From the NCBI GenBank assembly GCA_035548055.1, contig DASZTL010000020.1:1-34384 (forward strand): a stretch of 34,384 bases of DNA, in the 5' to 3' direction. The notes under the pieces are model-generated. The model had not been told where the DNA came from. It saw nothing but the letters and a program-made list of their open reading frames with translations, and searched no databases. The position numbers were made by a program, and so were the translations under genes. Each line of letters opens with the position of its first letter. Positions within the stretch are counted from its first letter, which is position 1. The DNA is from DASZTV01 sp035548055. Its GTDB lineage: Bacteria > Actinomycetota > Actinomycetes > JAFAQI01. Below are positions 23,774 to 31,568 of this stretch, one piece after another.

Positions 23774-24918
23774 GCGTGACAGCCCCGAAGGGGTTCCGGG
23801 CCGCGGGTGTCGCGGCCGGCCTCAAGGCCGGCGGTCGAGACGTCGCGCTGGTGGTAAACGACGGCCCGTCCAAAGCGGCCGCCGGGGTGTTCACGGCCAA
23901 TCGGGTCAAGGCAGCGCCGGTGCTCTGGTCCGAACAGGTGCTTGCCGACGGCGAGCTCGCGGCCGTGGTGCTCAACGCGAAGTACGCCAACGCCTGTACC
24001 GGTCCGGCCGGATTCCAGATCACACATGCGACGGCCGAGGTGGTGGCCGCGGCTCTCGGTGTCGGCGCGGGCGAGGTAGCGGTCTGCTCGACCGGCAAGA
24101 TCGGAGAGCCGCCACCGCTCGACGCACTGAAGGGCGGCGTCGCAGCGGCAGTCGCGGCATTGTCGGGTGACGGTGGATCCGACGCGGCAGATGCAATTCG
24201 CACCACGGACAACGTCTCGAAGCAGGCGAGCGTCTCGGCTGACGGCTGGTCGATCGGCGGGATGGCGAAAGGCGCTGGAATGCTCGCACCTTCGCTCGCC
24301 ACGATGTTGTGCGTCATCACGACGGATGCGATCGCGGATGCAGCCGCACTCGATCAGGCATTGCGGTCGGCAACGGCGACGACGTTCGACCGGATCGACT
24401 CCGACGGTTGCATGTCGACGAACGACACGGTTCTGTTGCTCGCGAGCGGTGCCTCGGGAGTGCAGCCGAGCCAGCCTGAGCTCGATGCCGCGGTCCACGC
24501 GGTGTGCGCATCGCTGGCGCGGCAGCTCGTCGCCGACGCTGAAGGCGCGAGCAAGGACATTCGCATCGAGGTGAAGGGCGCGGCTTCGGAGGCCGATGCC
24601 GTCGAGGTGGCACGGGCGGTGTCACGGAGCAACCTGTTGAAGTGCGCGTTGCACGGGGAGGACCCCAACTGGGGTCGCATCCTCGCCGCCGTCGGCACGA
24701 CCGCTGCCGACTTCGACGCGAACACCCTCGACTCGGCGATCAACGGCGTATGGGTGTGCCGGGACAGCGCGCCGGGCGATGACCCGGCCAAGGTCGACAT
24801 GAGTGGCCGTGAGGTCGAGATCGTCGTTGACCTGAAGGCGGGCGGCCACGCCGCGACGATCTGGACCAACGACCTCACCGCCGCCTACGTCCACGAGAAC
24901 TCGGCGTATTCGACATGA
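23770..24918 (+). CDS. argJ: Glutamate N-acetyltransferase / ornithine acetyltransferase ArgJ
   Basis: Transfers acetyl from N-acetylornithine to glutamate (acetyl recycling). It has 382 aa. The precursor self-cleaves between Ala and Thr178 in GAGMLAPSLATMLCV, Thr178 becoming the nucleophile. Other landmarks are CSTG (oxyanion hole), ALHGEDPNWGRILAAVG and the C-terminal AYVHENSAYST. Two normally conserved stretches differ: NAKYANACTG where mycobacterial ArgJ has NSGGANACTG, and STGKIGEPPPL where it has STGLIGDRLPM. The catalytic Thr-Gly pair remains. The stop overlaps the mini-ORF ATG at 24915. Confidence 0.95.
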   Translation: MSVTAPKGFRAAGVAAGLKAGGRDVALVVNDGPSKAAAGVFTANRVKAAPVLWSEQVLADGELAAVVLNAKYANACTGPAGFQITHATAEVVAAALGVGAGEVAVCSTGKIGEPPPLDALKGGVAAAVAALSGDGGSDAADAIRTTDNVSKQASVSADGWSIGGMAKGAGMLAPSLATMLCVITTDAIADAAALDQALRSATATTFDRIDSDGCMSTNDTVLLLASGASGVQPSQPELDAAVHAVCASLARQLVADAEGASKDIRIEVKGAASEADAVEVARAVSRSNLLKCALHGEDPNWGRILAAVGTTAADFDANTLDSAINGVWVCRDSAPGDDPAKVDMSGREVEIVVDLKAGGHAATIWTNDLTAAYVHENSAYST

Positions 24919-24950
24919 GTGAGTCGTGTAGCTCAGCGGAGCGGCCATGA
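24915..24950 (+). CDS. Bridge mini-ORF between argJ and argB; probable fossil argB start
   Basis: Would encode MSESCSSAERP. Its ATG overlaps the argJ stop (ATGA) and its TGA overlaps the argB ATG (ATGA, 24947-24950). Residues SAER also appear at positions 4-7 of ArgB, because both are encoded by the 13-bp repeat at 24933 and 24956. Deleting one 23-bp repeat interval fuses this ORF in frame to argB, so it looks like the remnant of an older argB start. Confidence 0.4.
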   Translation: MSESCSSAERP

Positions 24951-24968
24951 GCAGGTCAGCGGAGCGGC
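24933..24968 (+). repeat. 13-bp direct repeat spanning the argB start
   Basis: TCAGCGGAGCGGC occurs at 24933-24945 and 24956-24968, 23 bp apart, with the argB ATG (24947) in the 10-bp interval. Since 23 is not a multiple of 3, the duplication shifts frame and separates the mini-ORF from argB. Confidence 0.9.
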
Positions 24969-25822
24969 AGCAGACCGCCGCCGCACTGGTCGAGGCGCTG
25001 CCGTGGCTGGAGCAGTTCCACGGCCGGACCGTCGTCGTGAAGTACGGCGGCAACGCCATGACCGAGGAGCCGCTACGGCGGGCGTTCGCCGAGGACGTCG
25101 TCTTCCTGCGTTACGCCGGCGTCAAGGTCGTAGTCGTGCATGGCGGCGGGCCGCAGATCAACGCGCACCTCGACAAGCTCGGCATCGAGCAGAAGTTCAC
25201 CGGCGGGCTCCGGGTCACGACACCGGAGACGATGGACGTCGTACGCATGGTCCTGGTCGGCCAGGTCCAGCGCGAGATCATCGGCCTGATCAACGCGCAC
25301 GGGCCGTTCGCTGTCGGGCTGTCCGGTGAGGACGGTCGCTTGATGACCGCGTCGCGCCGCGCCGCGATGGTCGAGGGCGAAGCGGTCGATATCGGACTCG
25401 TCGGCGACATCGACCACGTCGAGCCGGGGGTCGTCGAGGGGCTGCTTGCCGACAGCCGGATCCCGGTCATCGCGAGCGTCAGCGGTGGCGCGGACGGCGT
25501 GGTCTACAACGTCAACGCCGACACCGCGGCGGCCGCGGTCGCCGTTGCGTTGCGTGCGGAGAAGGCCGTCTTCCTCACCGATGTCGAAGGGCTGTACGCC
25601 GACTGGCCGGCCAGCAGCGAGGTCATCAGCAAGCTGAGCGCCGCGGAGCTGGCCACCATGCTGCCGTCGTTGTCGGAGGGGATGATCCCGAAGATGGAGG
25701 CGTGCCTGCGTACCGTCACCGGTGGGGTGCCAGCAGCACACGTGCTCGACGGCCGGGTGCCGCACGCTCTGCTGCTCGAGCTGCTCACCGACTCGGGCGT
25801 CGGAACAATGGTGACGGCGTGA
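24947..25822 (+). CDS. argB: Acetylglutamate kinase
   Basis: Second step of arginine synthesis: ATP-dependent phosphorylation of N-acetylglutamate, commonly the arginine-inhibited step. It has 291 aa. VVVKYGGNAM (ATP/phosphate lysine), VVVHGGGPQIN (glycine-rich loop), GGLRVTTPETMDVV, SVSGGADGVVYNVNADTAAAAVAVAL and FLTDVEGLYADWP are all present. GGAG (24938-24941) is a weak SD 5 nt before the ATG. The stop overlaps the argD start (GTGA, 25819-25822). Confidence 0.97.
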   Translation: MSRSAERQQTAAALVEALPWLEQFHGRTVVVKYGGNAMTEEPLRRAFAEDVVFLRYAGVKVVVVHGGGPQINAHLDKLGIEQKFTGGLRVTTPETMDVVRMVLVGQVQREIIGLINAHGPFAVGLSGEDGRLMTASRRAAMVEGEAVDIGLVGDIDHVEPGVVEGLLADSRIPVIASVSGGADGVVYNVNADTAAAAVAVALRAEKAVFLTDVEGLYADWPASSEVISKLSAAELATMLPSLSEGMIPKMEACLRTVTGGVPAAHVLDGRVPHALLLELLTDSGVGTMVTA

Positions 25823-27000
25823 GCACGGCAGCGTTCCAGGAACGCTGGGACGCCACGATGATGCGCAACTACGGCACTCCGTCGGTCGCCCTGGTTCGCG
25901 GGTCCGGCTGCCGGGTCACCGACGCCGACGGGCGCGAGTACCTCGACCTGATCGCTGGGATCGCCGTTTCCTCGCTCGGGCACGCCCACCCGGCGGTCAT
26001 CGACGCGGTGTCGAACCAGGTCGCCACGATCGCGCACACCTCGAACCTGTTCATCAACCCGCCGGCGCTCGAGCTCGCGGAGCGGCTGGCCGAGATGGTC
26101 GGTGTTCCCGGCGTCCGGGTCTTCCTGTGCAACGACGGCGCGAGCGCCAACGAGACCGCGATCAAGACCTCGCTTCGGGCCCGACCGGGGCGGCGGCGGT
26201 TCATCGCCGCCGAGGCCTCCTTCCACGGCCGGACGCTCGGTGCGCTCGCGCTCACCGGCAAGGCGGCCATTCGGGAGCCGTTCGGTCCGTTCGGGATCGA
26301 CGTCACCTTCGTGCCGTACGGCGACGCCGAGGCGCTGGCAGCGGCGGTCGACGACACCATCGCAGCGGTGTTCCTCGAGCCGACCCTGGGCGAGGCGGGC
26401 GTCATCCCGCCACCCGCCGGTTACCTGTCGGCCGCGCGTGCCGCATGTGACAAGGCGGGCGCACTGCTGGCGATCGACGAGGTACAAGGCGGGATCGGAC
26501 GTACCGGCAGGTGGTTCGCCCACCAGCACGAGGGCGTGGTGCCGGACCTCGTGACGGTGGCGAAAGGGCTCGGCGGCGGCTTGCCCGTCGGTGCCTGTCT
26601 CGCGGTCGGGGAGACGGCCGGGGCGTTGCAGAAGGGTGACCACGGCTCGACGTTCGGCGGGAATCCGGTGTCGTGTGCGGCGGCACTTGCCGTGATCGAG
26701 GTGATCGAGCGAGATGGCCTGCTCAAACGGGTCGACGAGCTCGGCCAGGAGTGGATGGCTGAGATCGGCGCTCACCTCGGCGCGGTGCTCACGGGTGTCC
26801 GCGGCAGGGGCCTGTGGATCGGTCTCGAACTGCCCGCACGCGCGGCGGCGGTCGAGCTCGCGGCGCGACAGCACGGCTTTCTGGTCAATGCGACCGGGCC
26901 GGACACGGTTCGGATCGCACCGCCATTGATTCTCAGCGCGGATGAGGCAGCCTCGTTCACGAGTGCACTGCCGGAAATCCTCAGAGAGGTGCAGCAATGA
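25819..27000 (+). CDS. argD: Acetylornithine aminotransferase
   Basis: PLP enzyme converting N-acetylglutamate semialdehyde to N-acetylornithine (393 aa). Landmarks are YLDLIAGIAVSSLGHAHPAV, NDGASANETAIK (PLP phosphate loop), ASFHGRTLGALALTG, LLAIDEVQGGIGRTGRWFAHQ (PLP-ring Asp) and Schiff-base Lys249 in VAKGLGGGLPVGA, with HGSTFGGNP. The start is GTG 25819, which overlaps the argB stop; the frame is open further upstream but would run into argB. The stop overlaps the next gene (ATGA, 26997-27000). Confidence 0.96.
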   Translation: MSTAAFQERWDATMMRNYGTPSVALVRGSGCRVTDADGREYLDLIAGIAVSSLGHAHPAVIDAVSNQVATIAHTSNLFINPPALELAERLAEMVGVPGVRVFLCNDGASANETAIKTSLRARPGRRRFIAAEASFHGRTLGALALTGKAAIREPFGPFGIDVTFVPYGDAEALAAAVDDTIAAVFLEPTLGEAGVIPPPAGYLSAARAACDKAGALLAIDEVQGGIGRTGRWFAHQHEGVVPDLVTVAKGLGGGLPVGACLAVGETAGALQKGDHGSTFGGNPVSCAAALAVIEVIERDGLLKRVDELGQEWMAEIGAHLGAVLTGVRGRGLWIGLELPARAAAVELAARQHGFLVNATGPDTVRIAPPLILSADEAASFTSALPEILREVQQ

Positions 27001-27401
27001 GCAACGCGGCACGACCGACACCGGTGCTGGTCGTCGAGGACGACCCGAGCATTCGTGGACTCCTCGAGTCGTTGCTGCATGCCGAGGGATATGCCGTCAC
27101 GACGGCGTCGGATGGGATCGCCGGGTTGGTGAAAGCCGCGGCGGCGAGGCCTGCCTTGATCCTGCTCGACGTGATGATGCCGGACCTCGGCGGCGTACGG
27201 GTGTTGGAAGAGCTCGAGGCCGATCCCGCGACCGCGGACATCCCGGTGCTCATCGTCACCGGGAAGATCGATGCCATCCCCGCGTTGGCGGCCAAGCTCG
27301 GCGAGGAGAACGTGATCACCAAGCCGTTCGCGGTCGCGGACCTGCTTGCCCGCATCGCCGAGGTCACCGGCGGTCCGGTCGGCGCGTCAGGGCTGACCTG
27401 A
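26997..27401 (+). CDS. Receiver-only response regulator inside the arg operon
   Basis: A single CheY-like receiver domain of 134 aa with no output domain. Acidic pair VVEDD is near residue 15, phosphoacceptor Asp58 is in LLDVMMPDLGG, the conserved Thr is in LIVTGK, and the Lys is in ITKPF. The last ~12 residues are a short tail. It is locked into the operon by overlaps on both sides (ATGA with argD, TGATG with argF). No kinase is adjacent; the PAS kinase at 15290 is the only one in the window. Its role is unknown: it could be a phosphate sink, a protein-protein switch or a relay component. Confidence 0.92.
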   Translation: MSNAARPTPVLVVEDDPSIRGLLESLLHAEGYAVTTASDGIAGLVKAAAARPALILLDVMMPDLGGVRVLEELEADPATADIPVLIVTGKIDAIPALAAKLGEENVITKPFAVADLLARIAEVTGGPVGASGLT

Positions 27402-28345
27402 TGAGTCTGCGCCACTTCCTGATCGACGACGACCTGTCTCCGGCCGAGCAGCTCGCTGTCCTCGACACCGCGGACCGCATGAAGCGCGACCGGGTCGCGC
27501 AGCGCCCCCTTGCCGGGCCGCGGTCGGTCGCGGTGATCTTCGAGAAGCCGTCGACCCGAACCCGGCTGTCGTTCGAGGTGGGCATCGCGGAACTCGGCGG
27601 CCATCCGGTGGTTCTCGATGCGCGAAGCACGCAGCTCGGTCGTGGCGAGACGATCGAGGACACCGCGCAGGTGCTCTCCCGGTACGTGGATGCGATCGTG
27701 ATCCGGACGTTCGGGCAGGACCGCATCGAAGGGCTTGCGGCGGCCGCTTCGGTGCCGGTCGTGAATGCGCTGACCGACCTCGCCCATCCCTGCCAGGCGC
27801 TTGCCGACCTGCAGACGATCCGCGAGCACTGTGGCCCTAGGAACAACGGCACGCTCGCCGGACTGACGCTGAGCTATCTGGGCGACGGCAACAACATGGC
27901 GCACTCGCTGCTGATCGCGGGTGCCATGGCCGGGATGCACGTCCGGGTCGGCTGCCCGGTCGGGTATGGGCCGCTGCCCGAGATCGTGGCGATCGCAGAG
28001 CGACACGCGAAGGCAAGTGGGGGCAGCGTCACAGTCACCGAAGACCCGCTCGAGGCAGCGGCAGATGCCGATGTCCTCTACACCGATGTGTGGGCGTCGA
28101 TGGGCCAGGAGGACGAAGCCGCAGGTCGGGTCGAGACCTTTCGGCCGTATGCGCTTGACGAGAAGGCGCTGGCCGCGGCAGCCGAGAACGCGATCGTCAT
28201 GCACTGCCTCCCGGCGCATCGTGGCGAGGAGATCGCCGCCGCGGTCATCGACGGACCGGCCAGCGTCGTGTTCGACCAGGCCGAGAACCGGTTGCACGCG
28301 CAGAAGGCGTTGCTGGCCTTCCTGCTCGCAGAAGGGTCGGCGTGA
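27401..28345 (+). CDS. argF: Ornithine carbamoyltransferase
   Basis: Forms citrulline from ornithine and carbamoyl phosphate (314 aa). The carbamoyl-phosphate site is EKPSTRTRLSFE, with HPCQALADL; the ornithine site is in the C-terminal HCLPAHRGEEI. SYLGDGNNMAHSLLIAGAMAGMHV is the family's second-domain signature. The start is ATG 27401, which overlaps the regulator's stop. The stop overlaps the argR start. Confidence 0.97.
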   Translation: MSLRHFLIDDDLSPAEQLAVLDTADRMKRDRVAQRPLAGPRSVAVIFEKPSTRTRLSFEVGIAELGGHPVVLDARSTQLGRGETIEDTAQVLSRYVDAIVIRTFGQDRIEGLAAAASVPVVNALTDLAHPCQALADLQTIREHCGPRNNGTLAGLTLSYLGDGNNMAHSLLIAGAMAGMHVRVGCPVGYGPLPEIVAIAERHAKASGGSVTVTEDPLEAAADADVLYTDVWASMGQEDEAAGRVETFRPYALDEKALAAAAENAIVMHCLPAHRGEEIAAAVIDGPASVVFDQAENRLHAQKALLAFLLAEGSA

Positions 28346-28884
28346 TGGTGGCGCCGAAGACGGGAGAGGTCATCGCGGCTAAGCCACGTGACAACTCGGG
28401 GCCGCACACGAAGATCGCGCGCCAGTCGCGGATTGCAGCTGTGCTCGCCGCGAACCCGGTGCGGTCACAGGGTGAGCTCGCGCAGCTCCTCGCCGCGCAG
28501 GGCGTCGCGGTGACCCAGGCCACACTGTCGCGCGACCTCGAAGAGATGGGGGCGCTGAAGGTACGACACCCGGGCGGCGGCACGGTCTACGCCGTACCTG
28601 ATGAGGCGCCCGGCCCGGTATTGCGTGCCCTCAGTGACGCCTCCGACGGGCGAGTGTCGCGGCTGGCCGCGGAGCTGCTGGTGTCCGCGGAGGCGAGCGC
28701 GAACCTCGTGGTGGCGCGAACGCCGCCCGGCGGGGCGCAGCTGTTGGCATCTGCGATCGACCGGGCGGGCTTGCCGGACGTGCTCGGGACCGTTGCGGGT
28801 GACGACACCGTGCTGCTGGTCGCGCGCGACCCGCGTGGCGGCGCGAAGCTCGCCGAGCGGCTGCGCCAGATGGCCGGCCTGTAG
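28345..28884 (+). CDS. argR: Arginine repressor ArgR
   Basis: Hexameric arginine-dependent repressor of arginine genes (179 aa). The N-terminal winged helix has VRSQGELAQLLAAQGVAVTQATLSRDLEEMGALKVR, with the SRDL recognition helix. The C-terminal domain has GTVAGDDTVLLVARD, whose paired aspartates bind arginine. It is expected to act on the palindrome upstream of argC. ATG 28345 (TGATG with argF) or GTG 28342 (GTGA) could start the protein; the difference is one residue. Confidence 0.96.
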   Translation: MVAPKTGEVIAAKPRDNSGPHTKIARQSRIAAVLAANPVRSQGELAQLLAAQGVAVTQATLSRDLEEMGALKVRHPGGGTVYAVPDEAPGPVLRALSDASDGRVSRLAAELLVSAEASANLVVARTPPGGAQLLASAIDRAGLPDVLGTVAGDDTVLLVARDPRGGAKLAERLRQMAGL

Positions 28885-28936
28885 TGAACAGCTGGGACAA
28901 CGACATGATGCGAACGACTGACAGGAGCGCAGCCAG

Positions 28937-30136
28937 ATGACCGACCGTGTCGTCCTCGCCTACTCGGGCGGACTGGACACCTCCGTGGCGATCGGCTGGA
29001 TTGCCGAAGAGACCGGGGCCGAGGTGATTGCTGTCGCCGCCGACGTCGGACAGGGCGGTGAGGACCTCGATGTCATCCGCGAGCGCGCCCTCGCTTGCGG
29101 CGCGGTCGAGGCGGTCGTCGTCGATGCGCGGGCTGAGTTCGCCGACGAGTACTGCCTGCCGGCGCTCAAGGCGAACGCGCTGTACATGGACCGCTACCCG
29201 TTGGTGTCGGCGCTGTCGCGGCCGACGATCGTCAAGCACATGGTGGACGCGGCGCGCAAGCATGGCGCGAACATCATCAGCCACGGCTGCACGGGCAAGG
29301 GCAACGACCAGGTCCGGTTCGAGGTCGGGATCGCGGCGCTCGCCCCCGACATCAAGGTCACGGCTCCGGTTCGCGACTCCGGCATGACGCGAGACAAGGC
29401 GATCGCATTCGCTGAGGAGAAGAACCTTCCGATCGACGTGACGAAGAAGTCGCCGTACTCCATCGACCAGAACGTCTGGGGGCGGGCAGTTGAGACCGGC
29501 TTCCTCGAGGACGTGTGGAACGCGCCGATCGAGGACGTCTACTCGTACACGTCCGACCCGACGACGCCACGGGACCCGGACGAGGTGCTGATCACCTTCG
29601 TCGACGGCGTGCCGACCGCGATCGACGGCAAGCCGGTCACGATGCTCGAGGCGATCCAGCAGCTCAACGAGCGCGCCGGCGGGCAGGGCATCGGCCGCCT
29701 CGACATGGTCGAGGACCGGCTCGTGGGCATCAAGAGCCGCGAGGTTTACGAGGCGCCAGGTGCGCTCACGTTGATCGAAGCGCACCGGCATCTCGAGGAC
29801 CTGACGGTCGAGAAGGAGCTGTCGCGCTTCAAGCGGTCTGTTGAGCAGCGCTGGGCAGAACTCGTCTATGACGGGCTCTGGTTCTCACCGCTCAAGCGGG
29901 CGCTGGACGAGTTCATCGAGTCCGCGTCGGCCCACGTCAGCGGCGACATCCGGATGCAGCTTCACGGTGGCCGGGCAGTCGTCAACGGCCGCCGCAGCCA
30001 GGCATCGCTCTACGACTACAACCTCGCGACGTACGACGCGGAGGACACCTTCGACCAGAAGCTCGCGAAGGGTTTCGTCGAGCTGTGGGGCCTGCCGACC
30101 AAGATCGCCGCGCAGCGCGACGCCCGGCTGAAGTGA
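28937..30136 (+). CDS. argG: Argininosuccinate synthase
   Basis: Joins citrulline and aspartate using ATP (399 aa). P-loop AYSGGLDTSVAIGW is near the N-terminus, and ADVGQGGEDLDVI, HGCTGKGNDQVRFEVG and the C-terminal GIKSREVYEAPGALTL follow. SD AGGAG (28923-28927) lies 9 nt before ATG. The 52-nt gap after argR could hold its own promoter, but none is convincing. Confidence 0.97.
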   Translation: MTDRVVLAYSGGLDTSVAIGWIAEETGAEVIAVAADVGQGGEDLDVIRERALACGAVEAVVVDARAEFADEYCLPALKANALYMDRYPLVSALSRPTIVKHMVDAARKHGANIISHGCTGKGNDQVRFEVGIAALAPDIKVTAPVRDSGMTRDKAIAFAEEKNLPIDVTKKSPYSIDQNVWGRAVETGFLEDVWNAPIEDVYSYTSDPTTPRDPDEVLITFVDGVPTAIDGKPVTMLEAIQQLNERAGGQGIGRLDMVEDRLVGIKSREVYEAPGALTLIEAHRHLEDLTVEKELSRFKRSVEQRWAELVYDGLWFSPLKRALDEFIESASAHVSGDIRMQLHGGRAVVNGRRSQASLYDYNLATYDAEDTFDQKLAKGFVELWGLPTKIAAQRDARLK

Positions 30137-30153
30137 CGGGCGCTGCTTCGTGA
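30133..30153 (+). CDS. Bridge mini-ORF between argG and argH (6 codons)
   Basis: GTG 30133 overlaps the argG stop (GTGA) and the ORF's TGA overlaps the argH start GTG 30150 (GTGA, 30150-30153). The peptide would be MTGAAS. GTGACG occurs at both ends, so the 17-bp gap looks like a duplicated stop/start junction. No SD precedes either start. Confidence 0.35.
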   Translation: MTGAAS

Positions 30154-31568
30154 CGCAGTCATCTCCACCCACTCGGCTGTGGGGCGGTCGCTTCTCGGGC
30201 GGTCCCGCGGACGCGCTTGCTCGGCTGTCGATGAGCGTCCAGTTCGACTGGCGGCTCGCGCCGTACGACCTGCTGGCGTCTCGTGCTCACGCACGCGTCC
30301 TACATCGGGCCGGGCTGCTCGAGGACGCCGAGCTGCAGCGGATCATCACGGCGCTCGATGAGCTCGACCACGACGCGCACAACGGCACGTTCCGGCCGGC
30401 ACCCGAGGACGAGGACGTTCACACCGCACTCGAGCGCGGGTTGCTCGAGCGGGTCGGCGCGCTCGGCGGCAAGCTGCGCGCCGGGCGGAGCCGCAACGAC
30501 CAGATTGCCACCGACCTCCGGCTGTACCTGCGCGATCACGTGCGGCAGATCGTCTCGCGCATCGCGGAGCTCGAGTCGGAGCTGATGGCGCAGGCGGAGC
30601 GGACGCTCGAGACTCCAGCGCCCGGGATGACGCACCTGCAGCATGCGCAGCCGATCGCCTTCGCCCACCAGCTGCTCGCCCACGTGCAGGCGTTCGCGCG
30701 TGACGTGTCGCGGCTGCAGGACTGGGACGTCCGCACGTCGGTGAGCCCGCTCGGCTCAGGCGCCCTTGCCGGCTCGTCGCTGCCCCTCGACCCGGAGGCG
30801 GTGGCCGCTGAGCTCGGGTTCGCGAAGGCTGCGGCGAACTCCCTCGATGCCGTCAGCGATCGAGACTTCGCGGCGGAGTTCCTGTTCTGCGCGGCCTTGG
30901 TCGGCGTACATCTCTCGCGACTGGGCGAGGAGGTCGTGCTCTGGGCGACGAGTGAGTTCCGCTGGGTCGAGCTCGACGACGCGTTCAGCACCGGGTCGTC
31001 GATCATGCCGCAGAAGAAGAACCCCGACGTCGCGGAGCTCGCCCGTGGCAAGTCCGGTCGACTGATCGGCGATCTCACCGCGCTGCTCACCGTGCTCAAG
31101 GGCCTGCCGCTCGCCTACGACCGCGACCTGCAGGAGGACAAGGAGCCGGTCTTCGACGCGGTCGACACGCTCCTGCTTGTGCTTCCGGCCGTCAGCGGGA
31201 TGATCGCCACGATGACCATCGACAGTGAGCGGCTGGAGTCGACCGCTGCTGACGGGTTCGCCCTCGCGACCGATGTCGCCGAGCTGTTGGTGCGCCGTGG
31301 CGTGGCCTTCCGCGACGCTCACGAGGCGGTCGGCGAGCTGGTGGCGTACTGCGCCGCCAAGGGGCTCGACATGGCCGACGTGTCCGACGACGTGCTGGCC
31401 GCGATCAGCCGCCATCTGACCCCCGACGTCCGCGACGTGCTGTCGGTGCGCGGTGCGCTGGAGGCGCGCTCGGCGCCGGGCGGCACCGCACCGGCCCGGG
31501 TCGCCGAGCAGCTCGCCGACCTGCGCGAGAGCGTCCACGCCCACTTGGAGTGGGCCGGCACGGCGTGA
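30150..31568 (+). CDS. argH: Argininosuccinate lyase
   Basis: Cleaves argininosuccinate to arginine and fumarate, the last step of the pathway (472 aa). N-terminal RLWGGRFSGGPADAL, LRAGRSRNDQIATDLRLYLRD, TPAPGMTHLQHAQP (catalytic-base region) and the superfamily signature GSSIMPQKKNPDVAEL, with the catalytic Ser, are all present. GTG 30150 lacks an SD, and translation is probably coupled to argG through the mini-ORF. The stop overlaps the next gene (GTGA, 31565-31568). Confidence 0.97.
   Translation: MTQSSPPTRLWGGRFSGGPADALARLSMSVQFDWRLAPYDLLASRAHARVLHRAGLLEDAELQRIITALDELDHDAHNGTFRPAPEDEDVHTALERGLLERVGALGGKLRAGRSRNDQIATDLRLYLRDHVRQIVSRIAELESELMAQAERTLETPAPGMTHLQHAQPIAFAHQLLAHVQAFARDVSRLQDWDVRTSVSPLGSGALAGSSLPLDPEAVAAELGFAKAAANSLDAVSDRDFAAEFLFCAALVGVHLSRLGEEVVLWATSEFRWVELDDAFSTGSSIMPQKKNPDVAELARGKSGRLIGDLTALLTVLKGLPLAYDRDLQEDKEPVFDAVDTLLLVLPAVSGMIATMTIDSERLESTAADGFALATDVAELLVRRGVAFRDAHEAVGELVAYCAAKGLDMADVSDDVLAAISRHLTPDVRDVLSVRGALEARSAPGGTAPARVAEQLADLRESVHAHLEWAGTA

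Noticed and set aside
24927..24944. GTAGCTCAGCGGAGCGG resembles the 5' D-arm of a tRNA
   Set aside because: No acceptor, anticodon or T arm follows; the sequence is the argB repeat region.
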